Positions 46,056 through 60,547 are shown, counted from the stretch's first letter. The stretch: DNA of 64,000 bases from Diplolepis rosae (GCA_030998225.1 JAPYXD010000727.1:6138001-6202000); one strand, 5' to 3'. Numbers and translations are program-made. Notes: generated from the sequence alone by a model not told the origin.

Positions 46056-46084
46056 AGGAAGTATAGGAATTTTTATAAAATAAA

Positions 46085-46277
46085 CTTATATTATAAGTTA
46101 CTTTCGAAAACTCTTGGACATAGAGTTTTAAAAGACGCAGTCGCGGAAAATTTCAGTGACTTTTTATTAAACAACAAAAGAAGTTAATTGAATGGTGGAA
46201 AAAATTGAACATTATTTATATATCCAAGAGTCTACGAAAGTAACTTAAACTTTAGGCGACTAAATTTTTCCGTGTAT
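46085..46277. mobile_element. Foldback family V, copy 2
   Basis: GCGGAAAATTTCAGTGACTT, AGAAGTTAATTGAATGGTGG and the end AAATTTTTCCGTGTA match copy 1 at 17590 in part. CTTTCGAAAACTCTTGGACA and its near-inverse lie at the two sides. Confidence 0.6.
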
Positions 46278-46359
46278 AAACAGAAGTTTTTATACTAGCA
46301 ATAAAGCACTTAAATTTGACTGACTTCTGAGGTAATGTAGCTTGAAACAACTGATTGTA

Positions 46360-46529
46360 CACAGAACAAAAAAAGTCTTAAATTTGTTACGTCTAACAGA
46401 AGATTTTGGCTTAAATTTAGCTACCTTGTGTATAAGCGCATAAGTCTGTCCTTCTCTAATGGTCTAGTTTTTGTTACATCTTAAAGTTAGCCGATTTTTA
46501 GACTTGAATTAAAACTTTTTTTTACAGTG
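46360..46529. mobile_element. MITE W
   Basis: 170 bp flanked by TA, with ends CACAGAACAAAAAAAGTCTT / CACTGTAAAAAAAAGTTTTA in inverted orientation. No related copy seen in the window. Confidence 0.65.
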
Positions 46530-46531
46530 TA

Positions 46532-47220
46532 TAACTAGAATTTATGCAGTGTTCGAAATTAAGAGAGTAGTAATGTGATAACATTATCGTTTTCACTCAA
46601 TAAAGGGAAATTATCAGATTGTGGATATTCAATTGGCATTAATGATAAATACGCGTTATTGGAGTTTTCGGGTGGAAATTGATAAATAATTGGAAAATTT
46701 TATCGAAGTAGAGAAACTATGGTAATATATGTCTTTAGATGTGAATTGAATTAACGCACTGTCGCATAAATAGACAAACATTGCAGTAATCATAACATCA
46801 ACCGTGTAAGCAGCAACGTTAATTCCAATTTCGCCAGTTTTGGAGATTAACTGCATATCACTGAAAATTGTAATCCATAATGTGATTATTTCTGCTGTAT
46901 GTTTTACTACCACAACGTTAATAGAGTATTATATAATAGAATTGCTCATGCAAATTTCATCATTAACAAGTTCTACATTTCGATGGTATTTTCGTGAATT
47001 TTAATCCTAGAAATCGAGTTAATGAAGTAACTCTGTTCATAATTATTAAATACAATAAAGTATAATTTTCAGAAGTTTATGATTTTTGCTCTATTTACAT
47101 AGAACACGAGAATCAGCTAATGAAATCATCAACTCAATGGTACAAAATGGACAGTACATTGTAATACAGTTTAAATTCAATTAACATTTTATCTCTTGTA
47201 ACGTTTTAAAAATGTCTACC
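46532..47220. other. Unassigned AT-rich stretch
   Basis: No repeat ends and no supported gene. The minus-strand frame 46656-46913 has no ATG start or domain. Confidence 0.4.
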
Positions 47221-48175
47221 GTAATTTTCCGAAACACGTGACTGGAGTTTTTTTCAGTAACGTATATTAAATTTAAAATACTTTCATCTTAAAGACTATA
47301 AACTTTTTTATTAATTTTAATATATTTTGATTGAAAAGTTATAAAATTTAATATAAACTTTTCATAATATATAAAATAGTAGGATCTGACGTTGTCAATT
47401 ACGTATAACTGCTTTATTGATAAAATGATAATTTTATACGAATTTATCGGAAACACAGCAATGCAGAAAAGTGCAACGCATTACTGTCTTCTCCAGAAAA
47501 TTTGTTAAAATTATTGTTTTGTCAATAAAGCGGTCGAATGAAATTGGTGACATCAGACCCTAACATGCGGCCTTAAAACAATTTTTTATAAATTCAAATT
47601 TTAAATGCCACGTCTGTTTTAGATTTTGTTTAAAGTATATTCGAACTCGTGGAATTTTCAGTGTATTTTTAAATACCCTGTTAGAAATTTCTACCGTAAT
47701 TTTCCGAAACACGTGACTGGAGTTTTATTCAGTTTCAGTTTCGTAGAATTAAGGTAGAATTTCAGAAAATTCAGTTACTTTTTAGTAAATTTTAGGAACA
47801 ATTTTGAAAATTTCAATTACGAAGTGTTGAATATTCTGATACTTGTATCTGGAAATTCTTAAACTTGTAACAAGAATAATTTTACGTTTTGGGTAACTCA
47901 ATTTTTATGCAGTTACATATAATTGAAAATTTTGTTACAGATTCGTAATTTTATGATAAGATTTATAAACATTTTGTTACATCTTTGTAGTTTTAACATA
48001 CATTTTATGAAAATTCAGTTGAGCTTCATAATATTAAGAAAAATTTCAGAAAATTCAGTACATTTTTTGCAATTTTAAGACACTTTACTCAAAAACATCA
48101 TAAATATCGTCAAATTTTACGTTACCTTTGTAACATACAAATTTGGTGAATTTCTGGACATTTCTAACAGTGTAA
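47221..48175 (+). mobile_element. D/T/C block, inverted relative to 37396-38290
   Basis: The order D fragment, T, short linker, C is the mirror of the block at 37.4-38.3 kb, including the linker phrase TTTAGATTTTGTTTAAAGTA. C runs from CTGTTAGAAATTTCTACCG (about 47689) to ACATTTCTAACAGTG. T copy 2 is at 47388-47566. Confidence 0.75.
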
Positions 48176-48793
48176 TTATGCCAACAATCAGATATACAAA
48201 ATGTATAACAAAAGTCGAACAGTGCTTTTTTGCAGTTTTCAGTTAATAAATATAATTGTGTACTGTTATACTCTTGAATAGGGAAATGTGTTGTACTATT
48301 TACCGAGCAATATTGAAAGAGTGTTGAACCGTCAGACTCGACTTTTCCGTTAGATATGTTTATTTAAAGGCAATAGCGTACGAAAGGAAGTCTCGTTACT
48401 ACCAAGAGACACGAACTGTCCATAATCGACGTTACCTTTTATTTGTCGTATCGCGTATTCCCCTATGTACGTATATTTGACATCAGGGTCAGGCGAAAGG
48501 AGCTTCCTCACCACGCAGGTCAGGGAAAAAGGACGACTCGTGTCTTTACATGTATGTAGATACATGGGAACTTCCACTGGCGCAGACTTTAAAATCTCCA
48601 TGAGATATCCGATATTTAAGGAAAAATTTTCTTCGTGGTATATTATTAGAATAAATGCAAAACGTGCATGCAAAACGTAGGAATCGTATATCCATTTGTG
48701 AGAGAATGGCACAACTGTGTTTCAAATGCTGCTCTTCTATTTAGAAGAGGACTGAATCTAAATATAAATATTTTGAATTAAATATTAAAGCTA
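48176..48793. other. Repeat-poor stretch, GC-richer
   Basis: 48320-48720 is GC-richer with overlapping frames on both strands (minus 120 codons, plus 71 codons), no domain. Not called as a gene. Confidence 0.4.
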
Positions 48794-49085
48794 CACTGGT
48801 AGGAATTTCTGTACTAAACTTCCATTGCATGTAATGTATGTTTTTTTCACTAACATATATTAAATTCAAACTACTTCCATCTTAAAAAAAACAAAATTTT
48901 ATTTGAATTTTGATACACATATGTATATATTGTGATAATGTTTGTTAATTTAAATATATTTTTATTGAAAAGTTATTAAATTTAACATGAATGTATACTA
49001 ATTTTTCATAATATACAAGTATATTAATTTTAATTAACCACTTGTATATTAAAGTCTATTAAAATTAATTAGATTTTTAACATTG
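48794..49085 (+). mobile_element. Family D, most complete copy
   Basis: 292 bp flanked by TA. The left end is CACTGGTAGGAATTTCTGT. The right end, reversed, is CAATGTTAAAAATCTAATT. It includes the CATTGCATGTAATG palindrome and AACCACTTGTATATTAAAGT. No coding sequence. Confidence 0.78.
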
Positions 49086-50380
49086 TATAACATTCTATAC
49101 TCAAGGACGTTAAACTGCAATTACTCTAAGTGGAAGACTTCTAAATATCAATACTTCCGACTTATGAGTGTAATTGAATTCCCATGCTTTCAAACTGACA
49201 TATTGAAGACGTTCAAATTCAAATGCTTTCAACCTAAAAGCATTGAAACTTTAAAGTTTGAATTACTAATGGCCAAAGTGAACAAAAGAACTAAAAATGA
49301 TAAGATCGAATTTCAATATCATGGAAAAGTTTCCTTGCAGCATCGCGAACAAATATAAGATTCGAAATCGAGCATTTTGCAATTCATGAGTATTAATGCA
49401 CAATTTATCTAATTCGTTACAGCATTCCCATTTTTTTATAATCTAATATCTTGCAAACTTCACACAAAACAGTTCAAAATATCAAATCTAGACAAAAACT
49501 GGGATAATTTGATATTTTTATTTTTCAGCATGTAGACTAAGTAGTATAGGTAAACCGTTAGATAACGAGAAGTAGAAAGACATTTCTCAAGCAGAAAACG
49601 CAAATTAATTAGGCCTCTAGGGTCCTTGGAGTCATATTACTGAAACCTCGATTTGCATCGTCCTTAGTGAGTGCGTGTAAAACGCAAGTTTAATTTAGCA
49701 AAAGCCAGGGGCGTACACGCACATGGGTACTTATTTACAGCAGCCTCCAGGCGAGCGCGAATCGCCAGCTTACTTAACCACAGAACGAGCTAATGTGCCC
49801 TTTTCTCCTTTATCTTGAAGTACGCGTCGCGACAGAAGAAGAGGATGAATCTTTAAGCTGAAATGAAGGAAGGAGACAGAAAGAAGATGGCAAGGGAGAA
49901 TGAAGAGAAGGTAAAAGAAAGGAAGGGGATGATCGTGCCGGGAAAATACGCCGTGCAAAACAATTACCCTGCCCTTCGTGCACGCCGAGGGGCACATTTT
50001 CACCCCACGAAATGTGGGAAGGAGAGCCACCCCTTGAGGTATGCGAACTACCCCCCATAGAGTGTGTTGGGGCACGAACACCCGCACGAGTGCTGCCCGC
50101 ATTAACCCGCGTCGACATTTACGCACGACCGAATGTGTATACGTATGCATACACAAGTATATTTTTCGTACTCCAGGCGAACATTATCGTGCTCCCTCGG
50201 GATGAGGGAAGGTCGCTTTATACGAATAGTATGCGTAAGACGCGTCAAGAAACGGACAGGTGGATGTTTCGTTTGCGTGTTTTTTATTCAATCTCTTTGA
50301 GCTTATGAGTAATGATCAAATTCTAATGTATGGAAAATATATCACAGCCGATTCTGAGAAACATTGTCAGAATATATTAT
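49086..50380. other. Unique stretch with GC-rich island
   Basis: 49640-50260 is among the GC-richest parts of the window outside the slit-like exon. Both strands are open for 60-130 codons with low-complexity composition and no domain. Confidence 0.4.
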
Positions 50381-50434
50381 CACTGTTAGAAATTTCTGTA
50401 TGAACATGTAATGGAAGTTTTTTTCATTAACGTA

Positions 50435-50834
50435 CTCTCTAAACCTGAATCAGTGAAAATTTATCAACTGATGAATAAGTGCCCTGCTTTGATCTCACTG
50501 AGGAATCAGTGAACGCGCCACGTGAGCATAACTTTTTAATTCGCGAATTCAAAAAATTTCATCTACACGTTACTGGTTTATCGATCTTTAAAAAGAGGTT
50601 ACATTCTTTTTAGTATTGTTTAACCTAAAATAAACGAGTTCATTAATAGTTAAAGTATAATGCTGGTTTTATTATTCTCACCTGAAGTTTTCACTGATTC
50701 AATAAGTGAGTTCAATTTATTTCACTGCCTCATCAGTCGAATTGCACTGATTCTCAGGAAAAGACTTAGAGCTGCTGCCATCAATGAATAGTCACTGCGA
50801 ATCAGTGGCCGTTCACTGATTCAAGTTTAGAGAG
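50435..50834. mobile_element. MITE family F, copy 4, nested in D
   Basis: 400 bp with ends CTCTCTAAACCTGAATCAGT / CTCTCTAAACTTGAATCAGT. The left flank is TA and the right flank has decayed. The interior has several TTCACTGATTC-type dyads plus unrelated AT-rich spacer. Confidence 0.78.
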
Positions 50835-50953
50835 TTTATTAAATTTAAAATACTTTCATCTCAAACACTACAAACTTTTTATAAATTTTAATACACATGT
50901 GTATAAATTTTAATAATGTTTATTTTATTTAATATAATTTGATTGAAAAGTTA

Positions 50954-51046
50954 GCAGTCGACCGGAAATCGAAAGACCTGGGCTCGAATCCCAGCGCAGT
51001 CGAAAGCGTCTTTTTTTCCACAGAAAGATTTTCAAATTCTTTAAAT
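50954..51046 (+). repeat. 5'-truncated tRNA-derived SINE
   Basis: It starts inside the tRNA part (GCAGTCGACCGGAAATCGAA), carries the T-arm sequence CCTGGGCTCGAATCCCAG, and continues into the family tail TTCCACAGAAAGATTTTCAA. Box A is missing, as expected for 5' truncation during reverse transcription. Confidence 0.8.
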
Positions 51047-51060
51047 ATTAAATTTAATAT

Positions 51061-52760
<1,700 letters not shown>

Positions 52761-53004
52761 CTTACAGTTTTGAAGGTTTATTGAACGATGAAAAATATAT
52801 TTTTTTTAAATTAACAGATTGATTTCATCCCCATTTAATTAAAAAATAGCATATATTTAATAAAATATTTAAAGGACAAAAATTTCTTTCAAACTCACCT
52901 AATTAATTTAATAAAATATTGTGTATTTAAAAGGCTCTGAATATAGACATAATAATTAATTTCGTTTTAAAAGAAAAATTTTTGTCATCGTTCAAAACTG
53001 TAAG
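52761..53004. mobile_element. MITE family N, copy 3 (diverged)
   Basis: The left end is CTTACAGTTTTGAAGGTTTA. The right end, reversed, is CTTACAGTTTTGAACGATGA. TA remains only on the right. The interior repeats a TTTAATAAAATATTTAAA-like segment. Confidence 0.75.
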
Positions 53005-54195
53005 TACATATCCAAATAAACATGTTTACAGATGAACCTTTTCAATATTCATTTATTCACATAAGTACCCATTTGCGAAAGCCAAGGCTCTATAGTTTCT
53101 CTTGAAACTTAGACTTTAAAGATATCCGGGAACTGGAAAACTTCCATTAAAGTGGTTTTCAATTGTCGAGAAAGTTTTCATTGGGAAGTGGATGCGTTAT
53201 GTGAGATGATCGAGAGCAAACCATTACCGTCAAGACCTCTCTCCAAAAAGGGGAGCACGCGTCCTCCAGGCATCCGATTGAGGTTTGAAATTAGTCGGCC
53301 ATGAGCTATGAAAAATTTAAAATTCAGATCGACTCGTAAAACTCGAGAGGGTTTTGCGTCAGATTTCTTCCTCTGTCGCGGTGCATTTACGGCATGAGAA
53401 TCGAAAAGGAAAAAGTCATAAAACAGAGAGAGGAAAATGCAAGAAAGAGCTTTTCGCAGGGGAACATGCGCGAAATTATAAATATAATCGCAAATCTCAT
53501 ATTTTATTGAAATTAAAAAACTTAATTAGAAAACAGAACGAAACAGTCACTTTCTGGAGAAAAAAAACCCTCAATCATATATGTAAAGTCTATATGAAAA
53601 TAAAATCAGAGCGATAACAAGTAAATGATATACTGCAATGAATGTTAACGAGATAAATATGAAAATCATCAGCCATTATCGATTAGGTAATGTCACATCG
53701 TTTCATAAAAAATTGACTCTGACAGTAATTTTCAATAATCGGCTTTTCAGCTCTCTCGTTAGATTTGACTAACATGGTAGCATGAAATTAAAGCATAACC
53801 CGATAAATGATCCGGGACGTAACGTTACATTATCTGAAGCATTACATCAATCTTGAATACACACAATTATCTAAAGAATGTTGCCATTAACAACGTGGAA
53901 CTGAAGCATAAATTCACAGACACGTTTCACTTTCCTGTCAATGCGACACGCTCCTGTGTGCAAGGCACGCAACGATTCGATCTGCGACTTGAGTAGAATA
54001 CCTCAACGCAAGATTATATCCATTTCACGTTCATTTCGTATCTTGCTTGTTTCGATGTACAAAATTTCCATTAAAAATATCTCAATTTCATCGCCAGACT
54101 GGTATCTATAATATACAGTTAAAACCATTTAGTGAATCCTTGACTTTCAAAAAAATGTTGAGTCTAGAATTCAGAAGGAAACAAAATCAAGATAA
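53005..54195. other. Repeat-poor stretch, no gene seen
   Basis: A frame at 53354-53617 (plus) starts at a non-ATG codon and is Lys-rich from AT composition. 53090-53420 is slightly GC-richer. Confidence 0.4.
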
Positions 54196-54415
54196 CTACT
54201 GACTATCCTTAAGGTAGTTTTCATCCACAAAAATTAGGGCTCAGGCAAAAATAGATAATTTTGCTTTGAAGAATAGCAATATTATTATTGAAGGGCTATT
54301 TTGAAAGAGAAATAATTTTATTAAATTTTATTTTTAACCCAACTTTTCTTCCTATCGCTTCTTACCAAATTTTAAAAAATTATGCAATTCTAATAAATCA
54401 TGAATCTTTTGAGTA
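54196..54415. repeat. Foldback family L, copy 4 (one arm)
   Basis: It starts AAGGTAGTTTTCATCCACAA, contains GAATAGCAATATTATTATTG, and stops inside the AATAAATCATGAATC region, where family X begins. Confidence 0.7.
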
Positions 54416-54419
54416 TGTT

Positions 54420-54985
54420 TTAATTAACTGTACTGGTGATCCATTGCCTTAACGCTTTGTGGCACAGTGGCATCACCTGATGCCACTTATTTTTTTACAA
54501 ATTTTCGCGATTTAAATGTAATTTTTATCCGATTATCCAACTGTTTTTTGTTATTTTACGATCCTAGGATTTTATCGAATATAAATTCACGTTTAAAAGT
54601 ACCAGATTTTGTAAAAATTTGTCAACTTTAATAAACAAATTCAGAAAAAAAACCCTTTTTCTGAAAAGAATTCATTATTGGAGGAACTTTTAGGAATTTT
54701 TTTACGAAAATTTATGTACCAGGGTTTTTGAGATCGCTGATCACGAATCTAGTCTCAGATTTTGATAATTCAAAATAGCGGATCCAATATGGCGTCCATA
54801 AATTGAAATATTATTGGATTTTTCTGAAAATTGCATTATGATATTTTCGAGGTCGCTGATTACGAATCTAAATTCAGATTTTGGAAATTCAAAATGGCGG
54901 CCAAAATAATATTTTGTTAATTAATATTTTCGAAAAAATCTCTTGACTCAAAATACCAATTTTCAAAAACAAATTTAAAAAAATG
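54420..54985. repeat. Repeat X with tandem GGTCGCTGAT units
   Basis: Two units about 119 bp apart share CGCTGATCACGAATCTA / CGCTGATTACGAATCTA and end AATTCAAAATAGCGGATCCA / AATTCAAAATGGCGGCC. Upstream is the hairpin AGTGGCATCACCTGATGCCA plus CT. Similar AAAATGGCGG repeats are common in insect genomes. Confidence 0.6.
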
Positions 54986-56859
54986 TAGTATTATGACTAT
55001 TATTAATTTTATTAATATTATTATATTTATTTTATTAATATTATTATATTATTAACTCATCGCTTCCAAAACAAAATTACTATTACCAAAAAACTGATTG
55101 GCATGAATAATTAGATTCTTAAAATCTAAATATTATTAGAAAAATGCTATTTTTGAATCATTGCCCACAAGTCTTGATTGAAACGCATATGCAAATTAGA
55201 ATTAAACAAATAAAAAAAAGATAAAGTAGTAATGTAGACTTAGGCACACAAAATGAAGTCTTTGATGAATTTAATACAATTTTTCTTCGATATTTTGGCC
55301 AAATTTCAAAAACAATTATATGAAGGAATCTCGGAAGAAACTGTAACTATCATAAAGTGCTGTCTGACCATAAAAAGAAAAAAAATAGAGCAAATTTCGT
55401 CATTTTAATAATTTGAAAATTTGAATTGATTCGGATTACTTGAAATTAATAAAAATTGGAATTTTGTTTTGGACAAGATTTTACACCAATTTTACCGATG
55501 TAGTTAGAAGAATGCTTTACTGTACGAACATGCCAACTACTATAAACGAAAGTATTGAGAAAAAATACGAAACACGTTCAAGTCGTTAATATAAGAAATT
55601 CGTATTCGACAGCTCCAGACAAAATACACTTGAGAATTTGTAGAGAAATAAAAGTAACGGAATATCACAAGTGACAGCAGCCAATGACAATTAATGAAGT
55701 TTAAATAATATGAACACTTCTATTTTCCATCGGAGAAATATGAATACCATTTATTTACTCTGATCTCTCATAACAGTACTTCACACAATCAGTTTATGAT
55801 TCAAGCATTCATGAATGGATGATCTTCGATCCTAAGCATAAAACAAAATGGAGGAGATCGTTAAAAATCGATAGTGGCATTCTAGACAGCTCATCAGGCT
55901 GAAGTTTATTTATGGGGGTCAATATGCGGACGTTGAAGAGTATGTTTAAAGGGACGGTATGTTTCTAGTCGAGAGTCTAGAATGTACATACGTCCTCATT
56001 TAAATGAAATAAATCTTGTTACGAGTAATTTTCGTCAGGCACTCGTTCGAAGAAGATAGAAGGGCTTTTAAGCCAGTGGCCGAGAGCTAGCCAGTTCACG
56101 AGACAAATGGATTTCGTTTTATCACTCGAACGATCTCTGTAGTGTGATTAGATTCGAACCTTCCCCAAAGGATAACTATGCAAAAGTTCGCCTCGTCTAG
56201 CTTTACACGGATAAAAAAAAATCAGTCACATTTGCTGAGTCCATAAGTTACAATAGTGATGGCACAAACTTTCTCTAAAATTGAACAGATATTATAGTAA
56301 AATTCATCGCTTCTTTGTAAACCTAACAGATTTGTCAATTAATATTACAGGAATGTCTGTTCAATTAAGACTTTTATAAAAATTCCCTTTTCTGTAAATT
56401 TTATCGATAACTCTGTTATGTTTACAGAAAAGCGCCGAATTGTACTGAAATATCTATTAAATGTACAGAAATTTTATGCTGTCATGAAAGATTTTGAAGT
56501 CGAAAACTATTGTCCACGCACGAAAATCGTGATAACATTTTTTTTTTTCGATTATTCGCAAAAACAAAAATACCGTTTTGTAGAATTTGTCATGACGCAT
56601 TTTTTATCTTAATACAATATTCATGCAACCTTAATAGTTTTTTAGATGACAATTAAAAATACTCAATTTTTCGAATTCAAAAATGATCGAAAATCAGTGT
56701 TTTTCAAAACATAAATTGCTATTACTCGGTCAATTTTTGATGAAATCGTTTGTTTATTTTATCATTAGACGTGGAGTACTTGAACGGAGCCAATGAATTA
56801 AATGAAACATCTCGAAACATTTTTCTTCAAGCAATATTTTGATATAAATAAAAAACCAT
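54986..56859. other. AT-rich stretch, no gene seen
   Basis: It begins with a TTATTAATATTA microsatellite (about 54990-55060). 55900-56170 is a small GC-richer island. The frame at 56418-56612 starts with ATG, but its composition is AT-driven and it has no domain. Confidence 0.4.
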
Positions 56860-57024
56860 GTTTTTGTGGTTGTCCAGGTAAAAAGTCTAATAAATTTTCA
56901 ACTTCTTTTTTTCTTTCCTCTATTTTTGTTGGTTTCTCATTGTCCATTATTTCAAAGAATTTTTGGTCCAAATTTGGTCGTGTTTTTTATATTTTCAGGA
57001 TTCGAACAGTTTCGAATTCTTGAA
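56860..57024 (+). repeat. Half copy of foldback AA
   Basis: TTTTTGTTGGTTTCTCATTG and CCAAATTTGGTCGTGTTTTT match one arm of 59945-60375. The other arm is absent. Confidence 0.55.
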
Positions 57025-58523
57025 ATTTTGAATGATATTTCTCATTCCATTTAATTTAAATTATTTTTGTTCAATTAAAAAAATGTGATGAATAAAAACA
57101 AATTGAATTAAATCGTTTAATTCTCTCAATTTAATACAAAAGGAATGTTGATATTTATCTACCTTTGTAAACTTGGACATTTCTAGGAAATGGAATTCAA
57201 ATTATTCCCTTGCAGGTTTATTTACTGCAAAAATTTCTGAACTGGAATCCAACTCCAAGAAAGTAGACAAATGTGGCCTCATATTTAATATGAAAATAAA
57301 TCAATTGAATCTCTGGTATTCAAAAAAATAAACAAATTTTCAAGAAATTCTAAATTTTTCTTAATCTCTCTGAATATATCAGGCATTTTAACTTCTATAA
57401 ACAGCTAACTATACTTCGTCGAACACTAAGGGAATTGCTTTTATTGGGAATGTACAGGAACGTTTCTTATTTTTCAGTTTTTTAACCAAAGAAGCGTTTT
57501 TAAACAAATGTTATTGGTAAAAATATGTTCTATAATACACAAGAAATTTAACTAAACAATAAATTCAATTTTGACAAATTTTTCATTTCAATAATTTTAT
57601 TATTTAGTTCAATTCCTTTTGCAAAATAAAACATATTTTCACTTTTATAATTTGTTCGAAAAATGCTTTTTTACTGCAGAAATTCGAAAATAAGATCCCT
57701 TTCCATACATTTCCAATAGAATCAATTTCCTCACTGTTCGACGAAATGAATTCAATTCTTAATGAAATATGAAAATACCTAATTAGTTTCTAAAGATATC
57801 AAATAGTTTCATACAATTTTGTGATTCGGAATTTTTCATTCGTTTCTCAATAAAGTTGACAAAATTTGATTCCTTTAAATTTAAACTACTTAGAATTTTT
57901 CCCCTAAAAGTATAAACCTCAAAATTCGCATTCTCTAAAAATCTCATAAAATACTTCGGCGCATTCCCCACAAGGAAGTATAATCACAACAGTGACTCTC
58001 CTTATTAACAATCTTACCATCAGATATATTCTTTTCAAGTGAGATGCCGATGAAGGAACTTAAGAGAACCACTTCTGTTTATGTTTTGATCCCTGAGTTG
58101 GGATACATTATAGGCAGTGGTCCATTCTCAAACGGAGTCTGTATCTCTCCCCCAATGATATATTTTTTTCCCTTCGTTCTCCACCTCTCATTCACTTCTC
58201 TACACTCGAAGATCCAAGAGAGGTCGTCGGGCAGGTTCCTCTCGCGAGGCAGAGAGTTTTTACTTGGATATTTCCTTTTTCGTTCGTTCATTTCACCGGT
58301 GTGTCCCAGGACCGACCCCTTCGTCTGGGTTCGATGAACGCTCCTCTATGCCTCTTTCTTCCACATCCTTCCACTCTCGCCATTCGCAAATCTTGGTTTA
58401 AGGGCCTCAGCCACGGAAGGGGAAAAGGAGTGAAACTCCAGTCCCTTTTCGGAAGTGCACTTGAGATTTCTTCAATCGTCTCGAGCCTTTGCAGCTATGA
58501 GACGGTTTCTTGAGATGTGACTA
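57025..58523. other. Repeat-poor stretch with GC-richer island
   Basis: 58040-58510 is GC-richer. Three overlapping frames on the two strands show no domain. AT-rich otherwise. Confidence 0.4.
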
Positions 58524-58827
58524 CGCGCAGAAAAAAGATCAGTAAAATTTACAGGAAGTTCGGTACTTATTTGGACAACATGACTTTTTAGTAAATTTTA
58601 CAAGAAGTTGAGTTCAATCAGCAGATTTTCTGTACAATTCACTTAGCGTACAGTACAATCAACTTAACTCGCATTTTTTCATATTCAGTAGATTTTACTG
58701 GACGTTGAGTGAAACGTGCAGAAAATCTGTTAATTGAACTCAACTTCTGGTAAAATTTACTGAAAAGTCATGTTGTCCAAATAAGTACCGAACTTCCTGT
58801 AAATTTTACTGATCTTTTCTCTGCGTG
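58524..58827. mobile_element. Foldback element with 113-bp arms
   Basis: 304 bp flanked by TA. The arms start CGCGCAGAAAAAAGATCAGT / CACGCAGAGAAAAGATCAGT and stay almost fully complementary through GGAAGTTCGGTACTTATTTG to GCAGATTTTCTGTAC, leaving a centre of about 70 bp. No other copy in the window. Confidence 0.85.
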
Positions 58828-59216
58828 TAGGACTTGTGAAAAATCGTAACGTTTATGAAAAATAAATATTTTTCATTACAAATTGTTCTCAAACAAATTA
58901 TTTTTTCCCTTCCATCTCTTTATAATCACTCTTAGAAATGTTCGGAAATTATCAAAACTTTTATGCTACAAAGGTTACGTACAATTTGACAATATTTATT
59001 ATGTTTTTGATTAAAGTTGTCTTAAAATTGCGAAAAATTTACTGAATTTTCGGAAATTCTTCTTGCTATTATGAAACTCGAATGAATTTTCATAAAATTC
59101 ATCTTAAAACTACCAAACTGTAATACAATTTTCATAAAATTTATCATAAAATTACGAAACTTAAAAAAAATGTCAGTTAAATGTGACTGCATTAAACTTC
59201 AGTTACGCAGAACGTA

Positions 59217-59677
59217 CACGGAGAAAGGCACATTATCCTGTAAACAGTTTCTTTGATATGCGGTCAATGAAAAAATTTATTTATTTAAAGAATTTGAAAT
59301 CTTTCTGTGGAAAAAAAGACGCTTTCGACTGCAAAACTTTCTTTAATTCGAAGAAACTGTTTTCTCAGTGCAATTTTACAATTTTTGCTAAACTACGTTT
59401 CTATTTAGGGTTAAACGTGTCATTGTTAGAATTTTTCGCAGTGAAATACTGAATTTTAGATGATCTATATTATAATTTACTATAGATTGTATCGAACTTT
59501 ACTATAACCTATACTGAAGTTTCATATGATTTTTCGGATCTTTAGTATTTTGACTACGAAAAATTCCTAGTCCGCTAAGAATAATTACGACTGCATCTCG
59601 ATTTTCCCCAGATTTCTAATATTTTTTAGAATTATTATTATTAAAAAACATATATTACTATACAAAGTTCCTCCGTG
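59217..59677 (-). mobile_element. MITE family J, copy 3, carrying a SINE fragment
   Basis: The ends are CACGGAGAAAGGCACATTA and, reversed, CACGGAGGAACTTTGTATAG, flanked by TA. The tandem C segment at 59845 shows the empty site AACGTAAAATTATT. It contains an antisense SINE tail (59279-59333) and M-like CAGTTTCTTTGAT / CGAAGAAACTG dyads. Confidence 0.8.
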
Positions 59678-59944
59678 TAAAATTGTTCATGTTACAAGTT
59701 TTACAATTTCCAGATACGAGTATCAGAATATTCAACACTTAATAACTGAAAATTAAGAAATTTTTCCTCAAAATTACTAGGTGACTGGATTTTCTGAAAT
59801 TCTATCTTATTTTTACAAAACTGTAACTGAAAAAAACTTCGGTCAAACAAAACGTAAAATTATTCCTGTTACAAGTTTCAGAATTTCCAGATACAAGTAT
59901 CAGAATATTTAAGACGTTGTAACTGAAAATTAACAAATTTTCTT

Positions 59945-60375
59945 TTATTCAAAATTTCAAGGGTTCGAAGCTGTTCGAACTGTCAAAATACAAAACACAC
60001 GGCCGAATTTGGACTAAAATCACCACCCAAAATAAACGACTATGAGAAACCAACAAAAAAGGAGGAAAGAAAAAAGAAGGCAACCTTCCAAAACCCCTTC
60101 CTTCTTTTTCTTTCTTTCGTCCTCTTTTGTCTATATTACCCGTAACCATCTTTAAAACTATGTAATGTATTTATAATCTATCAAAAGAGTACCAAAGAAA
60201 GAAATAGAAGGAAGGGATTCAGGCAGCTCGTCTTCTTTTTTGTTGGTTTCTCACAATTGTTCATTTTCGGAAATTTGTTTGCTCCAAATTTGGTCGTTTT
60301 TTGTATTTTGGACCTTAAGATGAATTTGAGTTTGTAGTGATACGGGTTCGAATTTAGTTTTGAATTGTTTCTTGA
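59945..60375. mobile_element. Foldback AA nested in family C
   Basis: The arms include AGAAACCAACAAAAAAGGAG and its inverse TTTTTTGTTGGTTTCTC, and CGGCCGAATTTGGACTAAAA against CCAAATTTGGTCG. A central purine/pyrimidine-rich region (AGGAAAGAAAAAAGAAGG, CCTTCTTTTTCTTTC) separates them. Confidence 0.65.
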
Positions 60376-60547
60376 ATTTATCAAAAAGCAACTGAATTTT
60401 CTGAAATTCTCCCTTAATTTTGCGAAACTGTAACTTAATAAAACCCCAGTCTAGTGTTTCGGGAAATAACGGTAGAAATTTCTAACACTGATGTCTTCTA
60501 CTACAGATAATTATACATAAGACTTTCAATTTGAATAATTAAATTTA

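Larger units (their letters stand above)
50381..51060 (+). mobile_element. Family D copy with nested F and SINE pieces
   Basis: It starts CACTGTTAGAAATTTCTGT and reads ACATGTAATGGAAG. It is interrupted at ACGTA by F copy 4 (50435-50834), resumes TTATTAAATTTAAAATAC, and is interrupted again after GATTGAAAAGTTA by a SINE tail, after which TTAAATTTAATAT continues. Confidence 0.72.
58928..60490 (-). mobile_element. Family C, copy 5 (inverted), with nested J and AA and a partial tandem duplication
   Basis: The terminal parts are TTAGAAATGTTCGGAAATTA (left) and GGTAGAAATTTCTAACACTG (right). The segment with AATTTCCAGATACGAGTATC is present twice (about 59690 and 59875). J is inserted at 59217-59677 and foldback AA at 59945-60375. 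Confidence 0.72.

Noticed and set aside
49770..50156. 128-codon minus-strand frame
   Set aside because: Starts at a non-ATG codon, overlaps open frames in other registers, and shows low-complexity composition only.
56138..56175. Minus-strand GGTTCGAATC resembling a T loop
   Set aside because: The flanking bases do not form a T stem, and no box A lies upstream at the right distance.
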